A stretch of 64,000 nucleotides of DNA, taken from assembly GCA_001949185.1 (NCBI GenBank), contig BDGG01000006.1:1609657-1673656 (forward strand). Direction: 5' to 3'. A program made the translations under genes and the position numbers. Under the pieces are notes generated by a model, which worked only from the letters and a program-made list of their open reading frames with translations, searched no databases and was not told the DNA's origin. Source of the DNA: Ramazzottius varieornatus (lineage: Eukaryota; Tardigrada; Eutardigrada; Parachela; Ramazzottiidae). Numbering within the stretch: the stretch's first letter is position 1; each line of letters starts with the position of its first letter. Below are positions 50,029 to 61,312 of this stretch, one piece after another.

Positions 50029-50905
50029 TTCCATTCAAATATGGGGCAAATTTTGTGAGAAATGGACAATTTAAAATTTCTTGAAACGATGAGTCGTCTA
50101 ACCGCCCCTCTTTTCATCTACGAGGGGCTGGGAATTCATCCTGATACCTGCTTGTCTACTTCTCCAGCTCGGAGGCTGGAAAAGTAGATAATTTTGAGTT
50201 TCATCTTCGTCGACCGATCGGTTGTTTTCAGTTGCACGTTCCTAAATTCGTGTTTCTCTCCTACTTCTTTCCATCTTCGATCATATCTGTACCTCAGAGT
50301 ATGCTACCTTCGCGTCCGAAAAGAAGGTCTGACATTCCTTGCACTGGGAGCAGCAAAAAACATTTTGTGACGGCTGATCAGCCGCAGCAGCGTCTCGAAA
50401 GCATCTCTTTACATCCGTACTTCTTGCCGCCCTCTGTCTTCATTCCAGCCTTGGCAGAATACTGCAGAGAAAGTCCTTACTTTTCGGAACTTCCGTCCGA
50501 TGCTGTAGATGCCGCGTGGACGACAGTAAATTGAGCAGATTGCGAGGCGACGTAAGATTCAACACATCCTCAGCATTCGGCAATTCCTCGTAGTCATCGC
50601 ATAACAGGCATGGTCTCTTCAGCTACGATCAGGGCTCCCAAGTCCTCCATAATACGTTGTTTCCCTCTGGAAAGACATGATCTCACTGGCGATGAATAAT
50701 GAGAACGGAAAAAACTGAGCTGAGCGATCGTTCGAAAACAAATACTGATAGCTGTGGGTTCAGAAATATCTTGCATTCAATTATCATAGAAGAGGAGAAG
50801 TGATTGATTGGTCGATCTCATATAAGGGAGGTGCAATCAACTTTTCAACTTCTCTTCTTCTCCCAAAAATCTGCCCCATATTTGAATGGAACTAATGTGT
50901 AGGTT
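50029..50905. mobile_element. Possible inverted-repeat element, about 0.9 kb
   Basis: CATTCCATTCAAATATGGGG at 50029 reappears inverted as CCCCATATTTGAATGGAA at about 50876, with flanking similarity to about 40 bp. The interior contains no recognised transposase. Target duplications were not identified. Confidence 0.5.
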
Positions 50906-51175
50906 ACACTTAAGCATCACAGCTTTACCGACAGAAGTGTAACGTCAAGTATAAGTGCATAATGTTCCAGCATTACACTTTTGCCAGCCGTCAATACCTG
51001 GGCATACGTGTGATTTTGCAGTGGAAAATGGATCTCTGACTTGAAAAACATGCACGGAAGTTGAGCCGATGATCAGGATATCGTAAATGGGGAAGTGCGC
51101 TAGATACCATACGCCTTTACTAGCGTGCCATTGATCACTTGATTGTGCATCCTTAGCGTTAATGCGTTCGGCTGA

Positions 51176-51335
51176 TTGGCGGCTGATCGTTGATTAGTCG
51201 GTCTGCTCCGTTCTTGCCACCCGGGACTGAGTTACGCGTTCGACTGTGTGGTGGATCGTACACAACGGGTATCAGAGAGCCAGTCAGCTGATCTTCCCTG
51301 GTAGCGGAATGATCAAGAGCTGTTCCGATTTTTCA
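51176..51335. repeat. Dispersed repeat, copy A
   Basis: Similar in the same orientation to 53838-53995. Shared words include CGACTGTGTGG, GGATCGTACA, GCTGATCTTCCC and TGATCAAGAGCTG. No coding content. Both copies lie in the 51-54 kb repeat-rich stretch. Confidence 0.85.
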
Positions 51336-51401
51336 TCCTATATGTTTGTTCAGTAATATTGTATTAAAATTCCGCTGGAGGACGAATATTCGGCAATAGT
51401 A

Positions 51402-51539
51402 AGTAGGTGCAGGGCCGCCGCGGCCGTATCGAATGTATCGCGATTGAGGCGTGACGTCACTGACTAAAGTGCAAAATTGATCGCGACGCATGACGTAGTT
51501 GATATATTCGATACAGACCGCGGCGGCCCTGAGTAGGTG
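51402..51539. mobile_element. 122-bp MITE with 8-bp target duplication
   Basis: The element is 51410-51531, beginning CAGGGCCGCCGCGG and ending in its exact reverse complement CCGCGGCGGCCCTG. Inverted similarity extends about 30 bp (GTATCGAAT ... ATTCGATAC). It is flanked by AGTAGGTG at 51402-51409 and 51532-51539. The 8-bp duplication fits a hAT-like origin. Confidence 0.92.
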
Positions 51540-53068
51540 GATTTGTGGCTTATTAAAACATCATTGATGGTACATAACGTGATGAAAGAGCTTAAAATAA
51601 TTAAGTTAGGCTCGCAATTCTGCGATGAATCAAAACTTTCAACCAACGAGTTTTAGGTCGCCGAAGCGGCTTGGACCCTTTCGAATACCACTTTTACTTT
51701 CGAATACCGCCGTGTGTTCCAGGATTTGTTTTGAATAGATCTGCAACTCGAACTGTGGAGAACCTCACCACTACTTTCATGCGAAGCTGGTTTGTGCGTC
51801 GAGACCCAGCGGTTGTGTAATCCTCTTGTGGGACCCATCAGCAGAACTCCAAAATTTTGTCGAACTGGCAGCATTTCAGTCTGTATCATTAGTCTACTGA
51901 TAATACAAACAAAGACGCCGAGACAACGAATTCACGTTGGCTGTTGTTTGGATGGTGTGAAACGGCCAATATTCTTAATGATTCCTAATTGAGGAGCGAT
52001 TTCTACCTACTGTGCTGCTGTTCTTTCGACGAAAACGCGAAAAATGTTCCGGCTTTTGGTTGGCGCTTGCTGCACTGTATCTGCATCGTTCTCGTTGTTT
52101 TATGGCTAAATTTAACGTTTTGCCCAGTGCGAAAGCAACGGCATGCTTTACATCATATGAACGGAGACCACGCATCTCTTTTCGAATACGTTTTGAACTC
52201 GAAGAGGGGATCTTAGGATTTTGGTCAAATCCTTTTTCTGAACTTCTGGTTTAATATACGATATCAGGCGCGGCATCCTAAGGCCGAGCGCTAGTGCCGG
52301 CCTGCATTTGCCGAGGTCCAAGCTTACGACGTCCAAATTGTCTTGAGCGCTGTTAACTACGTATGGATCGCCTAACGGAGGATCCTAGGTCACTCGACAA
52401 GTCAAAAGGAGTCCAGCAACTTCAGTCTGCAGCTGCCGTTTGGTACACCTCGAGTAGTAAACTAGGCTTCAGCAACGTAACGGGATCCTGCATGAAGCTT
52501 CATACAGGTTGCCGTTAGCTAACGGCGGTTCTCCTTACATTGGTCAAACCCGAACTTTTTGCGATCGTGAGTGGCTCTCCGTAAGCCAATCAGAATAGTC
52601 GAAACATAAGAGACCCGCCCGTAAAATTACATCACTGAAGAATCGACCAGTTTTCGTGCTGTTTGTGTAGCACTGTATGGACGGTATATTTGGCCCTACT
52701 GTGGACGACGAGCCTTCAGGATTTTCTAAAGCTCCAGGAAGGAGTCGAGGGCATTTCTTCCCGATAGTTCGGAGGAAGCTAAGAGTCATAGCTATCACGT
52801 AAAGGCACCAACATCACGGTCAGCGTGTGACATGGTCTGAAGGTCCCCTCGTTAATGAGTCATGTGGTGGCATGCGAGGACCTTGGTTGCAGATAGCTCA
52901 GCGCAACCAAAAAAACGGGAGTGATTTGCTTCGCCAGCAAATTAGATTGCCGTTGCGTTACGCTGCGAACACTACCGATGCTGACGCCTCTATCGCCTCC
53001 AACGCCTTTGATCCGAGTACGAGCAAAACTTCACACTTGCCGCCCAGTCTCAGTTACCAGAGCATTAC

Positions 53069-53308
53069 TGTACGCGGACAGCATTTCCCGGTACTGACGC
53101 TGAATGATACTGCTGATTCTGGTATGCCACACTCCAGGAGCAGGTGCAAGGCACGATGAGGTGCACTGCTCAAAGCGAGTTTGGTTTGGGCGGCCCCTTT
53201 GTTCTGGTGATGGCCATCCCTACGGATCTGGATCCCGTGCTGTTCGTCATTACGCTGTCCGTCCTACGTCACGCGCTCCTGAAGTTTGTGAATGTCCGAG
53301 TGATGTGA
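53069..53308 (+). pseudogene. Relic exon of a class A receptor paralogue
   Basis: Aligns with exon 2 of the intact receptor at 55686-56080. GQHFPVLTL here corresponds to GQRFLVLTL there. One frame over, ILVCHTP corresponds to LLFHTP. A further shift gives PFVLVMAIPTDLDPVLFVIT against PFNLMLAVPSVMDPILFTMT, then LSVLRHALLKFV and a stop near 53308. At least two frameshifts break it. The first exon with the other membrane helices was not found upstream. Confidence 0.75.
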
Positions 53309-53672
53309 TGAATGGTCTTGCCATTATTCCCATGTTTGGTTTCCTATGCCCAACCCTCGTAACGCTGATACCAACATTGATCATTCTCGACGCTGCCAAC
53401 GCCAAACTACTGCAGACGTGTGTGGCATTGGCCATGGTAATCTCCCGGTGGGCGATACTTGGTTTGAACTTTGAAGGACTCTAATGGATCTTCCATTCCT
53501 TGATGTAGGACGAACAACAGATTATGCTAATCTTTCCCCCAATCGAGATCTGGATAAACGGAGTTATCTTCGAAAGGCATGAGCTTGGTTCTGATGAATA
53601 ATTTTGAGTGCCCCACAGAAACCCCCATGATTGTTGCGCCTACTATACGCAGCTTATGTTGATTTGCTAAGC

Positions 53673-54130
53673 TCTGTTTCATCTACCGATGGGTGGTACT
53701 TTTACCCTCCTGGCCAACCCGTCCAGCATTTTTTATGGGTCAGCTGTCAATCAGTCGAGCATGAATGTGCAGTATCACACACGGTTAGCCCAGCGTGTCA
53801 TTGATTACATGATTATGTACTCAGGGTGCAAATCTGTTTGACTGATTGACAGCTGAACGTTGATTGGCCTGTCTGCCGCGTGCTCAGTACCCGGGACGGA
53901 TTCGCGCGTACGACTGTGTGGAGGATCGTACATACTGGGGATCAGAGATCCTATCAGTTGATCTTCCCCCGTAGCGGGATGATCAAGAGCTGATCTTAAC
54001 TTTCTAAAACGTCCAAGTTGACCCGCCTTGCGAACTAAGAACTATGGCCGTAAAAGAATCCATAAAAAACGTTGGATGGGTTGGCCAAGAGGGTAAAAGT
54101 ACCTCCTATCGGTACATGAAACAGGTTAGT
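53673..54130. repeat. Inverted repeat flanking about 300 bp
   Basis: 53673-53745 and 54050-54130 are inverted copies, about 70 bp each: GGTACTTTTACCCTCCTGGC on the left, GCCAAGAGGGTAAAAGTACC on the right, then TTTTTTATGG / CCATAAAAAA. Copy B of the 160-bp dispersed repeat lies between them. Confidence 0.8.
53838..53995. repeat. Dispersed repeat, copy B
   Basis: Same-orientation partner of 51176-51335, lying between the arms of the inverted repeat at 53673-54130. Confidence 0.8.
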
Positions 54131-54472
54131 ATTTTCGCGAAAACACCACCTGACGTCTTGAAGTCCTAATATGGCTAATCTGAGAAAAACTGAAACGCGC
54201 TTCCTGGTCACGGCATCACTAATCAATCCCCTTCTCGTGATTTATTCGTTTACGGACTTCCTGAAGAAGCACAATACAGCTAACAAACTTATCGCAGAAT
54301 GACAGACTCATGCAAGAACCATTTTACGCCCAGCAGTTCAGCAATTGAACTTGGTAACCCGAGGCCAGACTGATCAAAGCATCTAGCCACGCAGACGCGA
54401 CGGGGCATTTTTTAAACTCCAGACAGCACTTCCGGTTCGATTGCTCTCTAACCTGCTGTCCACGACTGTACC

Positions 54473-56080
54473 TTGCTTTTGCTCAGTTGGCTGGTAATGG
54501 ATATCAAAGTTCCAGGCTTTACCAAGAGCCTGTACGGCAGAATTTTGAGCTTTTTTAGTGTGAGCAGACAATCGGTCATCTTGCCGAACGGAACTTTGGC
54601 GAGTGAAATGCTCTATTCGCAGAATATTAGCGGTAACGAAACCTTAGTCAACGATGGACCCCACTGGGGCTATGCTTCCGTACTATCGCTGGTCATCATG
54701 ATCGCCGGTTTCATCACAAACTCCAGCGCATTGCTGGTTTTCATCAAAAATAGCAACACCTTGATTACTCCCTTCAACGTTTACCTGATCAATCTACTGC
54801 TGGCTAACTTGTCTAACTTGATCGTTTTCTATCCGCTGGATATTTTTCATCAAGTAAACGGTAACAACTGGCGGCTAGGAACCCATGTCTGTACCTTGTA
54901 CCTCTACGGCTTCTTCGTACTGAACGCTTTCATGGGTAACAGTCACCTTTTAATCATTTTCAACCGTTTATGGGCAGTGACCTTTCCAATATCCTATCGG
55001 AACACTCACAGTCGTTCTTTGGCGATCAAGATTTGTGTGGGTATGTGGATCTACCTTCATGCATGTCTGCTTCCTGGTGTGATCCTTGACGCACTGTACT
55101 ATCGTCCTCCGCTTGAGACTGACGGATGCCAATTCAACGTCGCAGCGCAATTTGACTGGGGAGAATCAACTCAGCTACTGAACTTTCACGTACCACTGAT
55201 GCTTATTGCTCTCAATTATATTTTCATTGTCTACAAAACCATGAGGAGAAGACCACCCAAGTTGCTGAAGAATGCAAAAGTACAACCAGCCGCAAGGCTT
55301 TCCGCGGAGGACGAAGGTTAAAAGCGCATGTCGAACATACATGGGACATGGGCAAATGAACTGGACCAGATCTTGTTCTCAAGTGCCGCACTCTTTCCAA
55401 TAGCGAGACCAGAAAAGTAGAAATGTCCACCACCTGAACAAAAAACTCGACAAGACCGGTTTTGTTCAAGTGACGCACGCTTGCAGCGAGTGACACTGAA
55501 ATCGTGCGCCACTTGGAACGAAGTGGCCAGGATTGTCGTGCCATGTGGCGCACACTTTCGGTCCATAATAATGGAGTCGTCCGTCACTGAAGTTAACGAC
55601 CTGTATCACTTCATCTACTAATGCCTCACATTAACTTAAGTCTTCCTATGATAAGTTAAGGTAACTTCCGGCTGATATTGTATAGGGTCTCCAGCTGCAA
55701 CGGGAAGAGTCAGGATGGAAGTTCTTTCCGCTTATCCCCAGTACCTAACCCAAGGCGCCTCCATCGTGACCACGAACGAGACCTTGCCGACTTCCCGAGC
55801 AACGCGGTCCAAAACGGGGCAGGTTAGGCACGAACGACGAAGGCCGTTCTTCGGTCAGCGCTTCCTGGTGTTGACGCTGATGACTACCTGTGTCCTACTT
55901 TTTCATACGCCTCAGCAAGTCTACGTTACCTGGTGGTTTATTACGCGGATCGACATTCCTTCCGTGTTAGATCCTTTTAACTTGATGCTGGCTGTCCCGT
56001 CTGTAATGGATCCCATACTTTTCACTATGACGTTGACCGATGTTCGAAAAGCGATGGCGCAACTTGTGCGTTGCTCGTGA
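54473..56080 (+). CDS. Class A (rhodopsin-type) G protein-coupled receptor, orphan
   Basis: Two exons, 54473-55316 and 55686-56080, in phase, 412 residues; an alternative Met at 54497 gives 404. The N-terminus has NGT and NIS/NET glycosylation sites. TM1 is about SVLSLVIMIAGFITNSSALL with the GN-like asparagine, TM2 has NLLLANLSNL, and the conserved extracellular Cys is in THVCTLYLYG. The DRY motif is N-R-L (FNRLWAV). TM4 and TM5 follow, with a loop Cys in TDGCQF. TM6 lies in FLVLTLMTTCVLLFHTP, keeping the Pro, and TM7 has MDPILF in place of NPxxY. The intron falls in the third intracellular loop after a weak donor (G/GTTAAA). Ligand unknown. Confidence 0.88.
55363..55575. repeat. Cluster of three partial hairpin elements
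   Basis: GACCAGATCTTGTTCTCAAG at 55363 is a left half. TTCAAGTGACGCACGCTTGC with ATCGTGCGCCACTTGG at 55465-55522 is a full inner hairpin. CATGTGGCGCACACTTTCGG near 55541 is another half. All are in the receptor intron. Confidence 0.75.
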
Positions 56081-56279
56081 GCATGATTATAACCCCTCGA
56101 GAACGTTGGATCAAAGATTTGATTATTGCCGAGCAAAGCAAATCTGATTCTTGCCAAAACGCATCTAAAAACGTAAATGATGGCCGGCTAGGGCTGGGTG
56201 GTCACTCCGGGCAATCAGGCAATCAAGGTGTGTTTTGGTCAGCATCTTTGTGACTTGGTGGGCTGATGACTGCCGAGCA

Positions 56280-58600
56280 AAGGGCTCCGTACCTCGAACT
56301 CTAATAACGTTCTCCCCTAACATACTTCTTCCCCTAACTCGGGAACCAAACAGCCTCGGATGCGAAAAACTATTTCCCCTAAAAACCGGCGACTGCTTCG
56401 AAGAAAACTTTCCCCTAAGAACCACGGCCTCGAACAACTTCGGACCCGAATAGCCTCAGGCCCGAAGACCTCGTTCACCGAAGAACTCTTTCCACTAGTG
56501 CTTTTGCGAGACATCACTAGTGAGACATCTCCGAAATTTACTGGGCCGAAAACTAATTTTTTCCTGAAAACATAGCAACAAACAATAGACGAAAAACTCA
56601 TCACAGCAAGTCAGGTCTTAGTGAAAATCAAAATTCCTCATCGGTGTCAGCTTTGCGTTTCTTTGCCGCCGTTCTATTCTCGATGTTTCGAGCGACCACC
56701 TCTAGATAATCTTCGGTGAGGCGTGGAGCACGGACATACGACTTACAAATGTCGGCCAGCTTCTGGGCATACCTCTGATAATACTTGTCTTTCGGCGGTA
56801 GGGAACTGCCAACACGCAGAGCCTCCACGCGCTTTGATGAACTTGCGCTTCTTCGCGAGCTCTTCTTCTGTCAGGCATCTTTAATGCTTTCTCTTGGAAC
56901 GAAAGCCAAAGCGAGAACCATGCGAATCGAGCGACTGAATTCATCGTCATTAAGGTACTGAACAACGAGTCCGTTCTCTTGAACTTTTTGCCAGACTGCT
57001 TGCGAAAATTGAAAGTGGCAACCTGTAAACTGCCCATATAGAGAAGCGGAATACAAATATTATCAAATTTATAATACTAAACTCAAGCAGCGCGCAGAAG
57101 TTCTACCTTGAATACGGGCGTGGGGAAAAATCTTGCCTGCCGTATTGATAACCGCTCGTTCTTAGTCGATAACTATGCTCTTGGGTTTTGGTCCTTCGTC
57201 CAGGTCCAGTCGGAACGGTATGGCCTCCAGTTCGTCGCGAATTGCGTGAAACAGTTTTTCGTAGGTGGCACTGCTCTTGTTGGGAAGCAAGGCAAACAGC
57301 ACTGGAAATACTCCAGCGAAATGATCAACGTGAATCGTGTAGAGCTGATAAAACAATTTGGGAACAATCTGGAAAGTACCTTCCATGATCCAAGTCTTAG
57401 CCAAGCGCAGGTACTGGAAGCCCTCTCCTTTCAAAATAATGATGCGTTGCGGATCAGCCCTCCCGCTGTCAAACAACACGCTGTACCATCCGAGCTCACT
57501 CTTCTTCAGGTAGGTGTTGAGATCGGTATCTTCCGGCTTCTCGGGAGCTGGCATGTGAACCTGTCGCTGCCAACGCGCCATTCTTGTCAAATTATGGGCG
57601 GAAGGGAGATGGCCGGCTACTTCGATCGGGATATTCTGAACAAGATCGTTGGGCGAGGTTTCGTCAAGATTTTTCTTGCCCGTTCACGTAAGTTTGCTTT
57701 GACTTCTTCCGCCTTGGTTTCGTTCACGTTGGCTACGTGGTTGTGCTCAGCGGTTGACAGTACATTATTAGAAGAATCCAGTGTAATCGTTTCCTCGCAG
57801 CCATAAGTGTCCTTCTTTCTACAGTCCCAATAAGACCGCTCGCGCGGCAAGTTCCTGTTCTTGGTGTAGGTGTGACTTCCATACATGGCAATATTCCCTC
57901 CTCTGGATGACTTGATAAATGTCACCACGGTAGGACTGATATCGCGGACGCTTTCGTTTGCCATAGTAGAGATCGTTAATTCCGTAGTAAGCCGAATCTA
58001 GACTGAAAACAACCTGAAAAGTTGCAAAGAAAACGTTAAAAACGTTTTGCAATGTTCTGAAGAGAAACAGAATTCAATCAGACAGACAAACGGAAAGCTG
58101 TTCGAAAGATTCCTAAAGTGTGTTTGGCGCTACATGCGTCGATTCGACCGATGCAACGGCTCTTCGCTCAGGAGGGGCGGTACTTCGCTTGCCTGCCGCT
58201 TGATTCGAACTGCACTCTTTATACTGCGATTTCGAACTGCATGTACTGCAGATCAATCAATGGATTAACGGGGGCAAGTTCCGGCTTTTAAATAAGTACT
58301 GTCAATCGTCTGCATATGTCAAGCGTCGACAGTCGCCGTGTCGACACGAGACGACAAAAACCGGTTTTAGGTGAAACAGTTCATTAAAGGCGGAGCTTTC
58401 AGGGCTCGTGTTTGTTAGAAGCCGAAGCTCTTCGAGGCGGTGGTTCTTCGGGGCCAAAGTCGTTAGAGAATATGGACATATTTTAGGAGAAGGTGCTGTT
58501 AGAGTACGAAGCCCTTAGGGGGAAGGGTTGTTCTAGTTCGAGGTTCTTCGGAGCAACGTTTAGGGGAAATTGGAGTTTGAGGATAACGTGCCCCACCCAA
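56280..58600 (-). mobile_element. Dead Mutator-like element with FLYWCH domain and repeat-built inverted ends
   Basis: The left end (56280-56490) and right end (58390-58580) are inverted relative to each other. Both are built of variants of short words such as TTCTTCGG, TTAGGGGAAA and GTTCGAGG. Between them, on the minus strand, lies a transposase relic (about 56632-57990). The two domains and their order, a FLYWCH finger followed by a MULE transposase, define the class. Target duplications were not resolved. Confidence 0.8.
56632..57990 (-). pseudogene. FLYWCH-MULE transposase, inactivated
   Basis: The FLYWCH finger is read from SRGGNIAMYGSHTYTKNR through ERSYWDCRKKDTYGCEETI to AEHNHV (57964-57700), with the C...C...H.H ligands. 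The frame shifts near 57685 at an A-run. It resumes with the linker and MULE core: AKTWIMEGTFQIVPKLFYQL (57420-57360) and FALLPNKSSATYEKLF. A TAA near 57162 interrupts the ID-x-E segment. After a probable intron (about 57105 to 57022) comes CHFQFSQAVWQKVQE and LALAFVPRESI, then a C-terminal KKRKADTDEEF at 56632. At least one frameshift and one stop mean it cannot make a full transposase. Confidence 0.82.
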
Positions 58601-60026
58601 GCAAAGTACCACGTCCAGCGTCAGTCGTCATTTCCATCGTCAATTACTGCAATTTCGGTTTTTCTTATTCACGTGGGAGTTTTGCAACGTCTCTGGTAAA
58701 CTTTTTATCAAAGTCATCCGTCATTTTCCTACTGCCGAATCCAGATTGAGCTGATCACGAAATAGGTGGCTTTATTAGTTATCTTCGGTGATAGTACTGT
58801 TGTTTGGTACTTTGAACCCTCTGGGAATACTAAAACGTATGTCAGGGAAGGACTCAGTGACGCGCAAACTACCTGTCCTTTTGAAACCATGCAGGCTTCA
58901 TTCGACCATCGGAACTACGTAATTTTCGCTGTCAGGCGGCATGAAAAGGGTCAGCTGCCTGTTCGCAGACCAACAGGGGTACTTGTTGATCCGTACGAAA
59001 TTGAAGGACAGCTTTCAGCAGGTAGTGGGATAAAAATTACAAACAGTAGCAACTTTGTTGAACGTTTGCCTTTCTGTATCTACAGTACGAGGAGAGAGGC
59101 CCAACTTTTCTGACAAGCTTACTTTGCTAAGCCAAAGTCTGAAGGTAGCGCTGCCCACTGCGAATCTAGACTACAACCAATTGGCGGCTGAGCAGAAGTT
59201 AGCAAAGTTTTAGCCAGTTAGCATTCACAGTTCAATTTTAGGCCTTGATTCAGTGATCGGCAAGTCCACCGAGAGATTCAGATAAATCTGTCAAGGCAAT
59301 GCGTTTGCGCTCGGAAGTTAGCAAAGTTGTAGCCGTTCCGATTTTGGGTGCAAACGGCTGTGTTGCGTCATCATTAACCCTGAGCACACTTTCAGAAATG
59401 TGTGATTCTGCTCGGTTCGACACATATGTGCTTTATCGGGCTTGGCTTGTTCTGCCCTCTGCAGAAAGAGTGCTTCCTCATATCGGATGCCATCTTCGAA
59501 TGGCTTCCACTCTGGAATTTCTCTCGTCACGATCTTCCAGTGTTCCCAACTTCTGTCTGCAGCAGAATGAAGCAAGGTTGTGGGAGATACTTGTGAATTA
59601 ATTTGGAATTTCAGGACCTGATGGTTTTCGAGAAATTCGTTAGTCAGAAAAGTAGTAACCAGTTTGGCGAGTTAGAAAAGTTGGGTCTTGTTCCTCTTAA
59701 ATAAGCTGAGTTCTCACATCAACGTAATTGAGTCACAATTACGACCGAAGGACATTCATTTTTCAACCGAAGTGTAGACTGCCGTGGATCGCCGCACGGA
59801 GTGTCCCCTAGAACGATCAAAAATTGCTCAATACAGTACATTGCTGCTGCGGGGTCTTCCTACTGTCTGTCCATAATCCGTAGCGCCCGACGCCTGTTTA
59901 TACTGCGTGCGGACGGTAGAAAAAATACCCAGATATATAAGGTTGTAACTGCATTGTTGAGTTTCCACGGTACCCTCAGAGAAGTTTAGTTTCGAACAAC
60001 AACCCGAAATTGTTTCTTCTTTTGTA
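58601..60026. other. Repeat-bearing intergenic region
   Basis: Contains the partner (59327-59612) of the repeat at 406-690. The 115-codon frame at 58766-59113 has no recognisable motif and no splice partners, so it is left uncalled. Confidence 0.5.
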
Positions 60027-60989
60027 ATGCCTAAGCGTGCCACCTCCTCCTCTGACGGAACACATTCCGCCAGTAAGCGTTCGCGACGAGATGATGCCAG
60101 CAAGCGAAAGAAGAGCCGGAATGGAGTTGTTCCACCTGCCGAACTACTGAACATCACAATATCCAGATGGCGCTGGCCGGATGTCCCAGAAGCAGAAGGC
60201 GGCTCCACGACTAATCTCGAAAGGTAAGCTGTCGTACGGAAAGCCGACCCAGTAAGCTTTCTTTGGAGGCTCCCATCTTGGTTACCGTACACAGAGTAAA
60301 CGAAATTGCCCCGACGCTCTGCTGACCAGAGTGCGTAGAAACAGTTTTGATCGGTCGTGGGTTGAATACGGTACTGAACTTGCAGTGCTCCTCCTGCACA
60401 GCAGATATCAAAGACCAATTATCGAGTAGTCGAATCGATCCCTCTGAACTGGAAGCAAGTCCTGATCAACTACCGCGACAACAAGAGCAGCATCACGGAT
60501 ATCCTCTTTACGACCAACGAAGGCCACAAAGTCCCCGCCCATAGTCTGATTCTGCGCATTCGTGTTCCGTACTTCCACAACCTCCTTCCGGGTAAACACC
60601 CATCCCCTGACGGAAAGCCGGCCGAAGTCCACATCGAATGGTCTGACAGCGAGACGCTACAATGTATCATAGACTATGCCTACTTCTTCCGAACCGCCAA
60701 GGAATTCGCGTTGGCGCAAGTTCTCAAGGTGTACACTGCGGCCATGCACATTGAATGGGAAGAACTGGAGACGTCATGCTATGAACAGTTTCAGGAACAA
60801 TTAGCTCAAAATAACTGTCTAGCTTGGCTGGAATGGTCCATTGTTAACAATGTGCCGCTGGTCAAACATCGCGCGGCAAGCTTCGCGGCGGCCCACATGG
60901 AAGTGCTTCAGGAAGAGCGACAACAAGACCTCACAGACTTGTCGCTGGAGGCTCATCTGTCAATTAACAATTACAGTTACTTAAGTTGA
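60027..60989 (+). CDS. BTB/POZ domain protein
   Basis: Two exons, 60027-60223 and 60386-60989, joined AG/T in phase, 266 residues. The N-terminus is Ser-rich with a nuclear-localisation-like basic stretch (SKRSRRDDASKRKKSR). The BTB fold follows: ITDILFTTNEGHKVPAHSLI, then YFHNLL, VHIEWSDSETLQCIIDYAYF and LAQVLKVYTAAMHIEW. It matches the D-I/V-x-F ... V-x-AH ... YF pattern of BTB domains. The C-terminal part is helical and BACK-like in position (CYEQFQEQLAQNNCLAWLEW) but short, with no kelch or zinc-finger repeats. It may act as a dimerisation or cullin-3 adaptor module; that is inference. An ATTAAA near 61082 could be its polyadenylation signal. It converges with the IP3 kinase gene. Confidence 0.87.
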
Positions 60990-61312
60990 GTAAGCCAAGC
61001 GGATGTCCTGACTCCCGCGGTGGCGTAGATGGAAACAGTTGAGTTTCTTGGAAACTTTGTATGATTCAATGTCACTAGCTAATTAAAGCTTTTTGTTCGT
61101 TTTGCACTGTGGACCGGAAGTTCGCCGCATATACATGAAACAAATCCTATCGACTAACTATCAAAGCAAGTTTGTGGTACCGCTGTTACGGTAACAAAAG
61201 TCTTATACGGCGTCGAGAAAAGGAAGAAAGACTGAACGGAAAATCAATCGAAGAGAATGCTTTACAAAAGCGGGAGTTTTTCGAGCGGAGAGCTCACTGA
61301 CGAACAACAATG

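Noticed and set aside
58766-59113. 115-codon plus-strand ORF
   Set aside because: No motif, no splice partners, and bordered by repeats.
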